Assembly: GCF_026965555.1 (NCBI RefSeq)
Contig: NZ_CP114040.1
Location: forward strand, 11,548,001-11,612,000
DNA from: Nannocystis punicea
Lineage (GTDB): Bacteria; Myxococcota_A; Polyangia; Nannocystales; Nannocystaceae
Length of the DNA stretch: 64,000 nt
Reading direction: 5' to 3'
Positions within the stretch are counted from its first letter, which is position 1. Each line of letters opens with the position of its first letter. Position numbers and translations under genes: made by a program. The notes under the pieces were generated by a model, which had not been told where the DNA came from, made no database searches, and saw nothing but the letters and a program-made list of their open reading frames with translations. This document shows positions 27,276 through 36,413 of this stretch, piece after piece.

Positions 27276-28124
27276 TCAAGCCGCGCCGCGCCGCGAGGCC
27301 ACGGCCGCCGCGACCACCATCAAGCCGCCGCCGATCCCGAGCCGCACGAGGTCGGCCTGTTCGTCGAAGATCGTCAGCGCCACCAGCACCCCGAGCGGCA
27401 CCTTGAGGTTGTTGGCCACCGCGAGCGCGCCCGCGCCGACCTGCACCGCCCCGCGGTTCCACAGATAAAAGCCCACCCCCGTGGCCAGCACCCCGAGGTA
27501 CGCGAACACCAGCCACTGCGTCCCCGACACCTTCGTCAGCGTCGCCCACCCGCCGCTCGCAGTCGCCGCGATCACCGTCACCACCACCCCGCCGAGGTAC
27601 AGCAGCGCGATCACCTCGCGGTCGCGCAGGTCGGTCTGCTCGCGCCGCAATCGTCGGTACGCCGATTGTCCCCACGCGAAGCACACGCTCGACAGCTGCA
27701 CCAGCAGGAAGCCGAGCCACGCGACGCCGGCGCCCTCGCGGTGCTGGATCACCGCCGCTCCCGCGGCCGCAAGCGCCGCCAGGCCGACGTTGACGGCGTC
27801 GAACCGGCGCGCGTACGCGTCGCAGATCAGCGCGACGTACAGCGGCGTCAGCACCGTGTACAGCACCACCTCGTGGGCGGCCGCGAACTGGAACGCGGTG
27901 ATGTAGCCGACGTACATCAGGCCGTACTGCACCGCGCCGATCGCCAGCAGTCGCGCGACGAGCCCCGCCCCGAGCCCGCGCGCGCGCAGCAGCGGCAGGA
28001 ACAGCGGCAGCGCGAGCAGGAGCCGCATCGCCGCCACGAAGTTGGGATCGAGGCCGCCGAGGTGGCGCTTGATCAGCCCGAAGGAGAACGCCCAGAGCAG
28101 GGTCGCCGCGAGCAGGGAGCGCAT
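27276..28124 (-). CDS. EamA/DMT family transporter
   Basis: A 282-residue integral membrane protein with two repeats of five helices, as expected for the drug/metabolite transporter superfamily. The start MRSLLAATLLWAFSFGLIKRHLGGLDPNF is the standard EamA first helix with the L-W-x-x-x-F motif. The second repeat begins around GVAWLGFLLVQLSSVCFAWGQ, and the C-terminal helices include LGVLATGVGFYLWNRG. I place the start at 28124, where the first helix begins; an upstream frame to 28220 adds an Arg-rich segment without support. The substrate is probably an amino acid or other small metabolite, but EamA sequences do not reveal it. It diverges from the AlkB-like gene with a 98-bp shared promoter region. 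Confidence 0.88.
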   Translation of the reverse strand: MRSLLAATLLWAFSFGLIKRHLGGLDPNFVAAMRLLLALPLFLPLLRARGLGAGLVARLLAIGAVQYGLMYVGYITAFQFAAAHEVVLYTVLTPLYVALICDAYARRFDAVNVGLAALAAAGAAVIQHREGAGVAWLGFLLVQLSSVCFAWGQSAYRRLRREQTDLRDREVIALLYLGGVVVTVIAATASGGWATLTKVSGTQWLVFAYLGVLATGVGFYLWNRGAVQVGAGALAVANNLKVPLGVLVALTIFDEQADLVRLGIGGGLMVVAAAVASRRGAA

Positions 28125-28222
28125 GGCCCGGCCGCCATCCCGCAGTTCCGCCCCGCTTGCAAGCCCGGCGCACGCGCGCAATTGCACGCGGCGGCGGCGA
28201 CATCGCCGTGGCAGCATCACGC

Positions 28223-28780
28223 ATGACCGTCCCCGGCCTCGGCCTCGTCCCCGAGTGGATCTCCGAAGGCCGCGAGCGGGACATCGTCGCCGCCGTCGAC
28301 GCCCTCCCGTGGGACGCCAGCCTGCGCCGCCGCGTCCAGCATCACGGTTACCGCTACGCCTACCGCGGCCGCAAGGTCGACGCCGCCGAGCCGCTCGGGC
28401 CGCTGCCGACGTGGGCCGCCGAGCTGGCGGCGCGCCTCTGCAGTGAAGCGATCTTCACCTGTCCTCCGGACCAGGTCATCGTCAACGAGTATGTGCCGGG
28501 CCAGGGGATCTCCGCCCACATCGACTGCGTCCCCTGCTTCGGCCCGGTGGTCGCCTCGCTCAGCCTCGGCAGCGGCGCGGTGATGGAGCTGTCGCAGCCG
28601 ACCACGGGCCTGAGGGCCGCCGTGTGGCTGCCGCCGCGCAGCCTGCTGGTCCTCGCCGAGGACGCGCGCTACCGCTGGCGACACGCCATCCCGGCGCGCA
28701 AGAGCGACCCCGATCGCGGGCCACGCGGTCGCCGGTTGTCGCTGACCTTTCGCACCGTTCTCCGCGATCGCCGCGGCTGA
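28223..28780 (+). CDS. AlkB-like Fe(II)/2-oxoglutarate dioxygenase
   Basis: A 185-residue AlkB-family enzyme, closer in look to ALKBH8/YhhE-type short proteins than to E. coli AlkB. The iron ligands are visible: H-x-D in GISAHIDCVP (about residue 93) and the distal His in YRWRHAIPAR (about 155). The 2-oxoglutarate-binding Arg is in RRLSLTFRTV near the C-terminus. VNEYVPGQGI before the H-x-D is the family's N-x-Y-x-x-G-x-x-I motif. Substrates of the family are alkylated DNA or RNA bases, or modified tRNA wobble uridines. The start ATG at 28223 gives a compact protein; a longer frame from 28157 adds an unlikely segment. It is divergent from the EamA transporter. Confidence 0.88.
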   Translation: MTVPGLGLVPEWISEGRERDIVAAVDALPWDASLRRRVQHHGYRYAYRGRKVDAAEPLGPLPTWAAELAARLCSEAIFTCPPDQVIVNEYVPGQGISAHIDCVPCFGPVVASLSLGSGAVMELSQPTTGLRAAVWLPPRSLLVLAEDARYRWRHAIPARKSDPDRGPRGRRLSLTFRTVLRDRRG

Positions 28781-28828
28781 TCGCGGTCCCGAGACCGTCG
28801 CAGCGGTCCCGCGTTACACTGGACCATC

Positions 28829-30970
28829 GTGCCTGCCGCGTCCCGGACCCTCGCCGTCGCAGCCGCCCTCGTCTTCGGTCCCCTCGTCGCCGCCGGTCCG
28901 GCCCGCGCCGACAACCTGCACATCGACGTCCAGTCGAACCCCGAGCGCGCCTTCAACCCGGTGCAGGAGCTCTCCTACGAGGCGATCGTCGCCGGCGTCG
29001 ACGGCTACAAGGTCGACCTGCGCCTGCGCGTCGCCCTGCACAACGCCAGCAAGCGCCGCCAGGACGCCGTCCTCAGCCTGGCCCTGCCCCGCGACGCCGA
29101 GCTCGTCGGCCTCGCGGTCGCCCGCGACGGCACGTGGAGCCCGGGGCGTCCCGCGGGCGTCGCCGTCGAGCCGGCCCACCGCGCCTCCGGCACCGTGTTC
29201 GCCCGCGCCCTCGCGCCCGCGGTCGCCGGCGACCTGCCCGCCGCCGAGGTCGTCGTCTTCAACCTCGACCCCGATGCCACCATCCAGCTCGAGCTGCAGC
29301 TCAAGGCCCCGCCGCGCCTGCGGGCCGACCGCTGGGAGCTCGAGCTGCCGAGCCGCGGCGACGACCGCTGGGGCCTCGCCCCCGAGCGCCGCGTCGTCGT
29401 CCAGGGCGCCCGCCCCGGCGAGGTCCCGCGCTTCTGGCTCGACGACCGCGCGAGCGACGGCGCCGGCTTCCTCCTCTCGCGCCCCGAGGACAGGTCCGTA
29501 GTTTCATGGTCTTATAGACATGTCTCGAAGGACAGAGGTATCCTCGACGGCCACCTCGAGGTCCTGCCCGACCCGACCCCGCCCGGCGCCCGCGCCAGGA
29601 GCGGCCGCTTCCGCGCCTACCTGCGCCTCGGCGCCGCCCCGCCGCCGCGGCCCGATCACATCGTCGTCGTCCTCGACCGCTCGCGCAGCACCGCGCCCGA
29701 CCTGCACCGCGACGCCTTCGCCGCGCTCACCGGCCTGTTCGACGAGCTGCCCGCCGCGCTCACCTTCGACGCGATCAGCTTCGCCCGCACCGCCCGGCCG
29801 CTGCTGCCCGACGGCGAGTTCCCCGGCGTCCGCGACCGCGGCGCCCGCGACCGCGTCGCCGCCGCCCTCGACGCCGGCGCGCGCGAGCAGGGCACCGACC
29901 TCGCCGCCGCCCTCGCCCTCGCCGGCCGCCGGATCGCCGCCCGCGGCGCTCGCCGCCCGCTCGTCGTCGTCATCACCGACGGCATGCTCCCCGCCGGCAT
30001 CGGCGCGCAGCAGATCGAACATGTCTTTTCGGACAGTTTAACAAAGGCGACCCGCCCCGAGCTGCTGTTCATCGTCGACGAGCCGATGATGCTGCGCGGC
30101 GGGATCACGCCCCAGCACCCGATCGCCGGCGTCGCCACCGCGCTCGGCGCCCGCATCAGCCTCGAGTCGCTGGCCCAGCACGCGCGCCGCACGGGAGGCG
30201 AGCCGCCCGAGGGCCTCACCGAGGCGCTGCTGGCCGCCCCCGCCGTCCTCTCCGACCTCGAGCTCGAGCTCCCGCGCCGCGCCACCCTCGACGAGCCCGC
30301 CCCCGCCGGCCTCGTCGCCGGCAACGTCCTCGTCGTCCGCGGCAGCTACACCGGCGCCCCGCCGACCATCGGCGTGCGCGGCAAGCTGGCCGGCGCGCGC
30401 ACCAGCCGGACCCTGCGCGCGGTCGCCTCGCGCCCGCCGCCCGCCGCCCTGGTCGCCTCGTTCGGCGTGGCCGACCTCGACCGCGCCGCCGCCGACGGCT
30501 TCACCCGCCCGCCGTGGTTCGGCCTCAATCAACAGCGCGTCGCCCGGCTCGGCATCACCTGGGCCGGCCGCGGCAACGGCGACGAGCGCGGCTTCCTCGA
30601 CGAGAAGATCTTCCGCAACTACCTCGGGATCCGCGTCTTCCCGCGCGCCCGCGCCTGTTTCAATAAGGCCCTCGTGCGCGACCACCAGCTCGGCGGCAAG
30701 GTCGTGTTCGAGATCGAGGTCGGCAAGGGCGAGGTCATGCTGGCGAAGGTCGACGCCGCCGGCCTCAACCACCGCGAGGCCGGCTTCGAGTCCTGCCTGC
30801 TCGAGGCGGCCTGGGCCCTGGAGATCCCCGCCGGCCGCCTCGACGACCAGATCTACCGCGTCCGCTACCCGGTCGTCTTCAACCCGCCCGCCGGCGGCCG
30901 CCCGGCCATGGAAGACGACCCCCTCGGCCCCGGCACCGTCGAGCTCCTGCTCGGCCTGCCGAACCGCTGA
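28829..30970 (+). CDS. VIT-vWA domain envelope protein with AgmX/PglI-like C-terminus
   Basis: A 713-residue exported protein starting at a GTG. The signal peptide ends near AGPARA-DN. Residues 35-190 resemble a VIT domain (vault protein inter-alpha-trypsin type: ALHNASKRRQDAVLSLALP, AEVVVFNLDPDATIQLELQ). Residues 280-430 are a von Willebrand A domain (IVVVLDRSRSTA supplies D-x-S-x-S; VVVITDGML near 380). The C-terminal 100 residues (ARACFNKALVRDHQLGGKVVFEIEVGKG and FESCLLEAAW) resemble the TonB-C-like AgmX/PglI tail found in myxobacterial envelope proteins. It probably works at the inner or outer membrane in metal-dependent adhesion or complex assembly. An AT-rich stretch at 29489-29535 with the repeat's GACATGTC core is translated in frame between the VIT and vWA domains, and a second lies at 30018-30043. 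Confidence 0.8.
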   Translation: MPAASRTLAVAAALVFGPLVAAGPARADNLHIDVQSNPERAFNPVQELSYEAIVAGVDGYKVDLRLRVALHNASKRRQDAVLSLALPRDAELVGLAVARDGTWSPGRPAGVAVEPAHRASGTVFARALAPAVAGDLPAAEVVVFNLDPDATIQLELQLKAPPRLRADRWELELPSRGDDRWGLAPERRVVVQGARPGEVPRFWLDDRASDGAGFLLSRPEDRSVVSWSYRHVSKDRGILDGHLEVLPDPTPPGARARSGRFRAYLRLGAAPPPRPDHIVVVLDRSRSTAPDLHRDAFAALTGLFDELPAALTFDAISFARTARPLLPDGEFPGVRDRGARDRVAAALDAGAREQGTDLAAALALAGRRIAARGARRPLVVVITDGMLPAGIGAQQIEHVFSDSLTKATRPELLFIVDEPMMLRGGITPQHPIAGVATALGARISLESLAQHARRTGGEPPEGLTEALLAAPAVLSDLELELPRRATLDEPAPAGLVAGNVLVVRGSYTGAPPTIGVRGKLAGARTSRTLRAVASRPPPAALVASFGVADLDRAAADGFTRPPWFGLNQQRVARLGITWAGRGNGDERGFLDEKIFRNYLGIRVFPRARACFNKALVRDHQLGGKVVFEIEVGKGEVMLAKVDAAGLNHREAGFESCLLEAAWALEIPAGRLDDQIYRVRYPVVFNPPAGGRPAMEDDPLGPGTVELLLGLPNR
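29489..29535. repeat. ACATG-type repeat translated in frame
   Basis: GGACAGGTCC, then an AT-rich stretch with GACATGTC, then GAAGGACAG, inside the VIT-vWA gene. The base composition is clearly lower in GC than the flanks. Read as protein it gives a Ser/Arg/Trp-containing linker between two domains. Confidence 0.6.
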
Positions 30971-30977
30971 TCTTTTT

Positions 30978-30999
30978 AATAGAAGACATGTCTTCCGGG
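30978..30999. terminator. Palindrome GAAGACATGTCTTC after the VIT-vWA gene
   Basis: A perfect 14-bp palindrome at 30982-30995, preceded by TTTTTAATA directly after the stop codon at 30968-30970. It could end the VIT-vWA transcript. It shares the ACATGT core with the other repeats. Confidence 0.6.
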
Positions 31000-31047
31000 A
31001 AACCTATGATAATTCGGCGATGTTGATGCCGAACGGAAGTACAGGCA

Positions 31048-31569
31048 ATGAAATACCTACTTACAATTCATTGGCGAAATGCGGCGCTGATCGCCGCCAT
31101 CGGCAGCGGGTGCGCGGAGGACGGCAAGTCCTCCGAGTTCGCGGAGCAATTCCCGGCCTGCGCGAAATACATGGAGAGCGTGAGCTCCTCCGATCTCGCG
31201 GCATGCGCCCAGGAGCTCGCCCCCGCGTGTGAAGCTCTGGCCACGCAGGAAGAGTGCGACGGATTCATGCGACTCGACGGCGGGTTCGAGCCGGCGGGGG
31301 TCATCATCCAGTGCACGTGGACCGACCACTACCTCGTCACCTCGCTCGCGGACGAGACGTGCAGCGGCACCGTCTCCTCCCGCTGCCTGGCCAGCCGGTG
31401 GCCGGGAGAGGGCGGGCCGAGCTGCAACGATCTCGAGTGGGACAACTTCCGCGACCTCGGCGACGGCCAGGTCGCGGTCACCGACGTCGCGTGCGGCATG
31501 CTGCCCATGGACTACACGCCCTGCGTCTCGGCCGGACGCCACGCCGCCTGCGACTGCGCGCACCAGTAA
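31048..31569 (+). CDS. Cys-rich lipoprotein, unknown function
   Basis: A 173-residue protein with a signal ending in GSG-C (MKYLLTIHWRNAALIAAIGSGC). The mature chain carries about 12 cysteines, spaced as in FPACAKYM, LAACAQELAPAC, EECDGF and CDCAHQ, so disulfide-linked folding outside the cytoplasm is likely. It resembles, in style only, the other Cys-rich Nannocystaceae-type proteins. I recognise no domain. The start region is unusually AT-rich for this genome (31000-31080), which may mark the promoter and ribosome binding area. It faces the convergent minus-strand lipoprotein that ends at 31617, leaving 47 bp between the two stop codons. Confidence 0.75.
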   Translation: MKYLLTIHWRNAALIAAIGSGCAEDGKSSEFAEQFPACAKYMESVSSSDLAACAQELAPACEALATQEECDGFMRLDGGFEPAGVIIQCTWTDHYLVTSLADETCSGTVSSRCLASRWPGEGGPSCNDLEWDNFRDLGDGQVAVTDVACGMLPMDYTPCVSAGRHAACDCAHQ

Positions 31570-31616
31570 AAGAATCGCCCGCGCGACGGAGAGCAGGCTC
31601 CACGCCTGCTCGCCGC

Positions 31617-33752
31617 TTACTCGCCGGCGCGGACCCCGAGCGCGCGTTCGATGTCGCGGACGCGGATCTCCTGCAACTCCTGCTCGACGCGGCCGCGCTC
31701 CTCGTGGACCGAGTAGTCGGTCCCGACCGTCGAAAATCCCTCGACCACGCGCTCGATCGTGCGGGCCAGCCCGCCGGGCCCGAAGTACTGCCCGCCCTCC
31801 GTCATCAGCCCGTCCGGCGTCTCGTGCAGCGAGATCGCCATGGCTCCCAGGCTGTCCGCGGCCGCCAGCGCCAGCTCGCTGCGCCGCCGCTCCTGCGCCT
31901 TCTCGGCCCGCTCGATCTTCGCGTCCAGCCGCTGCCACTCCTTGAGCCGCGCCTTGTAGGCCGCCGACTGCGGCACCTTGTCGAGCGCCTCGTGCGCCAG
32001 CGACGGGAAGCGCCAGTACGGCTGGTTCTGTGACGGCTTGTAGCGCCCGCCCTCGTAGTGACGACGGACCATGAACATCCCGAGAAGGAGCGTGTGGTCG
32101 AGCAGCAGCGTCGCCGCCGCGCCGGGGGCCGTCACCACCGGCGCGAGCGCTGCCAGCCGCGGCTCCCAGACGCGCGCCGGCCCGTGTTCGACCTGCTGCG
32201 CGAACTTCGGGTCGGTCGAGATCGTCAGCGTCGAACCGATCAACGCCACGTGGACGTCGCGCCACGCCGGCACGGTCACCACGTGGCCGCGCGACTTGCC
32301 GCGCTTCACCTTCAAGCCGGCGAGGCCGAGCGGCGAGCTCGGGATCTTCGCCATCGTCACGCCGACCAGCGCCGCCGCCATGACCGGATCTTTGAACCCG
32401 AGCGCGAGGTTGAAGCCGAGCTCCTCCTTGCCGCCGCCGCGGGCCATCGCGTCCATGTCCTTCGCCGTCAGCGCGAAGCTCACCGTCCCGTCGAGCATCT
32501 CGAGCGCCCCGCGCGGGTCGCCGCCGAGCTTGGCCTGCAGCTCCACGAACAGCTCGTCCATGCTCTTGCCGACGGCGCGCAGCAGCGAGTCGAGCCCCGC
32601 CGACCCCTCGCTCAGATCGAGCTTTCCACCTGTCCCGAAGAGCACCCGCTCGCTCGCCGCGGTGATCGCCACCGGCGGCCCCGCGCCGGCCGTCACCACT
32701 CGCCGCAGCAGCGCGGTCTCCGGCATCTGCGCCCGCGCAGTGCCGGTGATCGCCTCCGGCGCGAGCGACAGCTCGAGCGCGATCGGCCCCACCTGCCCGA
32801 ACACCGCGCCCCACAGCTCCAGCTCGCGTCGGCGGCTCTCGCGGCGTTGCTTCTGGGACGCGCGCTCCTCGGCCGCCACCTGCTCCCAGCGCGCGATCTC
32901 TTCGGCCGCCGCCCCCTGCTCGCGCAGCCGCTGCAGCTCCTGCTCCGCCCAGCTCGGCGCCACCTGGTCGGCGAACCGGCGCGCCGCGTCGATCTCCCCG
33001 CGGACCATCCCGCCGACGTCGATGAACGCCACCACGTCGCGCCCCGCACCGCGGCCCATCGCCTGCTGCCAGCGCGGCGACGCGGTCAGGCCGCGGGCCG
33101 GGTCGACGCTCGCCAGCTCGCGGGCGAAGTCGTAGGGCGCGAGCTTCGGGTTGCCGACCAGCACCAGGAACGCGAAGTCGTCGCGCAGCACCAGCTGGTT
33201 GCGCACACCTGACTCATGGGCCAGGACGATCCCGCGGTCCTCGTAGACCGACTCGAGCGAGCCGCCGAGCTTCGCCCCCACGCGGTCGAGGAACGCCCGG
33301 AAGCGCGAGGGGTCGGTCAGCGAGATGAAGTAGCAGCTCGACGCGCTGCCCGCGTCGAGCAGCGCCACGCCGATCGGCCGCTCCGGGTCGATGCCGATCT
33401 CCGGCCAGCGCGCCGGGTCGAGCAGGTTGTGGCCGAACGTCTGCTCGAGGTACGCCCCCGCCTGCTCGTAATAGGGGCGGTACGTCCCGATCAGCGCCCC
33501 CACGTCGACCACCCGCAGCAGGTGGCGCACGCTCGCCGCGCTCACCACCACACCTGTCCTTTCGGGCAGCAGGTCGATCGGCGCCTGCGCCGGCGCGACC
33601 GCCGGGGGCGGCGAGGTCCTGCGCGACGTCGCCGCGGGCGCCGTCGTCGTCGCCGTCGGCGAAGCGGTCGTCGTCTCCGGCTTGGGTCGACAACCGGCGG
33701 CGACGAGCCCCGTCGCCAGCACCGCGGACCACAACGTCGAATACGAGCGCAT
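31617..33752 (-). CDS. Large lipoprotein of unknown family
   Basis: A 711-residue predicted lipoprotein. I start it at 33752 (MRSYSTLWSAV), since this gives a clean signal ending VAAGC; a longer frame adds a polar N-terminus without support. Residues 22-65 are a Thr/Pro/Ala linker. The remainder is a mixed alpha/beta chain with no domain I can name: a first part around LLPERTGVVVSAASVRHLL, a helical charged segment near residue 300 (ELQRLREQGAAAEEIARWEQ), and a C-terminal coiled-coil-like part (KEWQRLDAKIERAEKAQERR). The layout resembles myxobacterial DUF3352-like lipoproteins, but I would not press that. It converges on the Cys-rich lipoprotein gene. Confidence 0.75.
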   Translation of the reverse strand: MRSYSTLWSAVLATGLVAAGCRPKPETTTASPTATTTAPAATSRRTSPPPAVAPAQAPIDLLPERTGVVVSAASVRHLLRVVDVGALIGTYRPYYEQAGAYLEQTFGHNLLDPARWPEIGIDPERPIGVALLDAGSASSCYFISLTDPSRFRAFLDRVGAKLGGSLESVYEDRGIVLAHESGVRNQLVLRDDFAFLVLVGNPKLAPYDFARELASVDPARGLTASPRWQQAMGRGAGRDVVAFIDVGGMVRGEIDAARRFADQVAPSWAEQELQRLREQGAAAEEIARWEQVAAEERASQKQRRESRRRELELWGAVFGQVGPIALELSLAPEAITGTARAQMPETALLRRVVTAGAGPPVAITAASERVLFGTGGKLDLSEGSAGLDSLLRAVGKSMDELFVELQAKLGGDPRGALEMLDGTVSFALTAKDMDAMARGGGKEELGFNLALGFKDPVMAAALVGVTMAKIPSSPLGLAGLKVKRGKSRGHVVTVPAWRDVHVALIGSTLTISTDPKFAQQVEHGPARVWEPRLAALAPVVTAPGAAATLLLDHTLLLGMFMVRRHYEGGRYKPSQNQPYWRFPSLAHEALDKVPQSAAYKARLKEWQRLDAKIERAEKAQERRRSELALAAADSLGAMAISLHETPDGLMTEGGQYFGPGGLARTIERVVEGFSTVGTDYSVHEERGRVEQELQEIRVRDIERALGVRAGE

Positions 33753-33805
33753 GTCCCATCCTAGCACCGGGCCCACGCGCCGGCGGTCGCCCCCGCGCGC
33801 CCGAC

Positions 33806-34300
33806 TCACGGCGACGACGGCACCTGCTCCCACGCGTCGTACTTGGCCGCCGGCTCCGGGCCTGCGAACACCTGGATGGCCACCAGCGTCTCGGGCCCGT
33901 TCTCGAAGCTGACGAGCGCGCCCGGCGGCATGTAGATCGTCGTCCCCGGGCCCACCTCGTGCGATTGACCGTCGATCGTGAACTTGCCTGCGCCGCTCAG
34001 GATGTGAATGTACTCCTCGGTCGGGTCGCGGTGTTCGGGCACCTTACCCCCCGGGGCCATCTCGAGCTTGCCGACGAACGCGTTCCGGCCCCGCGCCAGC
34101 GCCCAGATCTGCGCCGCCCCGCCGCCCTTCTGCCGGTGTTCGGCCTGGGCCAGCGACGTCACCGCCGCCGGCAGCGGCGGCGACTTCGGCGGCACCGGCT
34201 CGGCCGCTGCCGCGGGCGTCGGTTCGGCCTTCGCGGGCGCGCGGTCGCAGCCCGCAGTCATCGCAATCGCAAAGAGGATCGCCGCGGCGGAGCGTGACAT
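33806..34300 (-). CDS. Cupin-domain lipoprotein
   Basis: A 164-residue protein with a lipoprotein signal (MSRSAAAILFAIAMTAGC, lipobox TAGC) and an Ala/Pro spacer. A single cupin domain follows: PEHRDPTEEYIHILSGAGKFTIDG supplies cupin motif 1 (H-x-x-x-x-E-E-x-x-x-x-L-x-G), and PGTTIYMPPGALVSFEN supplies motif 2 in which the usual His is not evident. It may bind a metal through fewer ligands or act as a sugar or small-molecule binder in the periplasm. The gene starts 53 bp beyond the upstream end of the large lipoprotein on the same strand and could share its transcript. Confidence 0.82.
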   Translation of the reverse strand: MSRSAAAILFAIAMTAGCDRAPAKAEPTPAAAAEPVPPKSPPLPAAVTSLAQAEHRQKGGGAAQIWALARGRNAFVGKLEMAPGGKVPEHRDPTEEYIHILSGAGKFTIDGQSHEVGPGTTIYMPPGALVSFENGPETLVAIQVFAGPEPAAKYDAWEQVPSSP

Positions 34301-34664
34301 CGCGCCGCAACGTATATCACGGCGCGTGCGCCCGGCAACGCCTCAAAGGACCGGGGAGTCGAACTCGAGGTGCTCGCGGCGCCCCGAGTCAGGCGGCGGA
34401 CCTCGCCGACCCGTAGTCGCGCGGCCCGGCGCTCTCATTGAGCGCATCGTATCACTGCCCTGCTACGGCGATACCGGCCCCGCGCGCGGGCATCCGAGCG
34501 CGCCGAATCAGGGGGATTCACGACCTGCGATCAGCCGTGCGCTGGACCGCGAAGTCATGACCTGGTGGAACTCGACAGCGCCATCCGGCGCCCTCCTCGA
34601 GCCGATGCGTGGGCGACCTGCCGCATCGACCCGGGGACCGTCATGCTCATGTTCGCAGCGTCGC
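34301..34664. other. Intergenic region with no supported gene
   Basis: The 364 bases between the cupin lipoprotein and the glutathione peroxidase genes (both minus strand) contain no recognisable protein, RNA or hairpin. The part adjacent to 34300 (GTATATCAC, 34312-34320) is somewhat AT-rich and may include the promoter of the cupin gene. Confidence 0.4.
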
Positions 34665-35153
34665 TTATGCGGACAGCGCCCGCTCGACGGCCTGCATCAC
34701 TTCGGGGGCGAGCGGCTCGATCTGCGGCTCGAAGCGGTGCGTCACGTGGCCGTCCTTGCCGACCAGGAACTTGGTGAAGTTCCACTTGATCTCGCCGCGC
34801 AGGCCCTCGGGCAGCTCCTCGGTCAGGGTGCGGTACAGCGGCGACTTGTCGCCCTTGGCCTTGACCTTCTCGAACAGCGGGAAGTTGATCGAGAACCGCG
34901 TCGAGCAGAACTGCTGGATCTCCTCCGGCGAGCCCGGCTCCTGCGCCCCGAAGTCGTTGCACGGGAAGCCGAGCACCGAGAAGCCGCGACCGCGGAAACT
35001 TTGGTGCAACGCCTCGAGCGCGTGGTACTGCGGGGTCAGCCCGCACTGGGAGGCGGTGTTCACGATCAGGAGCACCTGCCCGCGGTAGTCGGCGAGCGAG
35101 CGGGGCGCGCCGGCGAGGGTCCGGACTTCGTGGTCGAGGGCGGGGCCTTGCAT
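34665..35153 (-). CDS. Glutathione peroxidase-like protein (Cys type)
   Basis: A 162-residue thioredoxin-fold peroxidase. The active-site Cys is in VNTASQCGLTPQY (about residue 37); the catalytic Gln is in FPCNDFGAQEPG (about 71) and the Trp/Asn pair is in IKWNFTKFLV (about 126). A second Cys in the FPCN segment and one in QQFCSTRF match thioredoxin-dependent bacterial GPx enzymes. It reduces hydrogen peroxide and organic peroxides. The start MQGPALDHEV follows the usual short GPx N-terminus; the longer upstream frame is an artefact. It is divergent from the MpaB-like gene (81 bp between starts). Confidence 0.9.
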   Translation of the reverse strand: MQGPALDHEVRTLAGAPRSLADYRGQVLLIVNTASQCGLTPQYHALEALHQSFRGRGFSVLGFPCNDFGAQEPGSPEEIQQFCSTRFSINFPLFEKVKAKGDKSPLYRTLTEELPEGLRGEIKWNFTKFLVGKDGHVTHRFEPQIEPLAPEVMQAVERALSA

Positions 35154-35234
35154 GGCCGGCACCCTACCACGCCCGCCCTCGGCGCGCGCACCTCCTCGCG
35201 TGCGCCGCGCCCGACGTGTGGCACGCTCGTGGCC

Positions 35235-36407
35235 ATGTCCGCAGCCCCTGCCCGCGTCCACAACCTCCCGGCCGCGCGCGCTCAGTTCGGCGACCTCATC
35301 GGCCGACTCCTGCCCGCCTTCGAGCGCGCCGACCCGCTCGGCGACGCGGCCGCCGCCTGGCTCTCGACCTGTCCCGAAGGACATGCTGTCTTCGAGGCCG
35401 CCCTGGTCCGCCCCGAGCGCGCCCCCGAGCCTGTCGCCGCGCTCCTCGAGTCGGTCGCCGGCCTGCCGGAGTGGGTCGAGCCGGCCCGGCTCGCGCGCGC
35501 CAGTCACCTGTTCTCGCGGGCAGGTGTGGTCGGCGGCTTCGTGCTCGGCCTGCGCTCGCTCGTCCTTGGTTACGCCGCCCCGGCCGGCAACAAGCCGCTG
35601 ACCTTCAGCGGGCGCCTGCGCGAGGCCGCCCCGCGGCGGCTCGCCGAGACCGCCCGCTTCGTCACCGCGGTGTGCGAGCCGGGCGGTCTCCTACCTGGCG
35701 GAGAGGGCCGCGCGATCGCCCTGCGCGTGCGGCTCATGCACGCCCAGGTGCGCCGCCTGCTGCTCGCCACCGGCCGCTGGAACCACGCCGCCTGGGCCGT
35801 GCCGATCAACCAGCACGACATGCTCGCCACCGGCCTCCTCTTCAGCCACATCTACCTCGACGGCCTGCGCCTGCTCGGCCTCCAGGTCGGCCCTGACGAG
35901 GCCGACGACTACGTGCACCTGTGGCGGCTCGCCAGCTGGATCCTCGGCGTCGACGGCGATCTCGTGCCCGACCGCGAGCCTGCAGCGAGGCGCCTGGCCG
36001 AGTGCATCTTCCTCACCCAGGGTCCGCCCGACGCCGACTCGCGGGCGCTCACCGCTGCGTTGTTGCAGGCTCCCCTCCAGGCCGCGCGCACTCCCGGCGA
36101 GCGCCGCCTCGCCGCCGCGCGCGTGCGCCTCAGCGGCAGCATCTGCCGTCACCTCATCGGCCACGGCCTCGCCGACGCGCTCGGCGTCCCCTCCGAGCGT
36201 CACCCCTTCTCGGTCTCGCTGCTCGCCTCCGTGTTCGGCGGCCTCGACCGCCTGCGCGCCGCCCTCCCGCCGATCGACGCCTCCGCCGTCGCCCTCGGCC
36301 GCCGCTACTGGGACCTCGTCGTCGACGTCGGCCTGAACGGCGAGCGCCCGACCTACCCCATGCCCGACCGCCTCGGCCGCCGCCCACCGCCGCCCGATTC
36401 TCTCTGA
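35235..36407 (+). CDS. DUF2236 / MpaB-like oxygenase
   Basis: A 390-residue protein of the oxygenase MpaB / DUF2236 family, related to rubber oxygenase (latex-clearing protein). The hallmark is the haem-associated helix with RVRLMHAQVRRLL (about residue 170) and the following block WAVPINQHDMLATGLLFS. An Arg-His pair near the C-terminus (SICRHLIGHG) also fits. Members usually bind haem b and oxidise lipids or polymers, though many lack tested activity. The start ATG at 35235 gives MSAAPARVHNLP. An exact copy of the hairpin TGTCC-CGAA-GGACA at 35370-35383 is translated as C-P-E-G-H, apparently a surface loop between helices. Confidence 0.85.
   Translation: MSAAPARVHNLPAARAQFGDLIGRLLPAFERADPLGDAAAAWLSTCPEGHAVFEAALVRPERAPEPVAALLESVAGLPEWVEPARLARASHLFSRAGVVGGFVLGLRSLVLGYAAPAGNKPLTFSGRLREAAPRRLAETARFVTAVCEPGGLLPGGEGRAIALRVRLMHAQVRRLLLATGRWNHAAWAVPINQHDMLATGLLFSHIYLDGLRLLGLQVGPDEADDYVHLWRLASWILGVDGDLVPDREPAARRLAECIFLTQGPPDADSRALTAALLQAPLQAARTPGERRLAAARVRLSGSICRHLIGHGLADALGVPSERHPFSVSLLASVFGGLDRLRAALPPIDASAVALGRRYWDLVVDVGLNGERPTYPMPDRLGRRPPPPDSL
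35370..35383. repeat. Dispersed hairpin TGTCC-CGAA-GGACA
   Basis: Exact family member inside the MpaB-like gene, encoding part of S-T-C-P-E-G-H. Confidence 0.8.
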
Positions 36408-36413
36408 AGAAAA

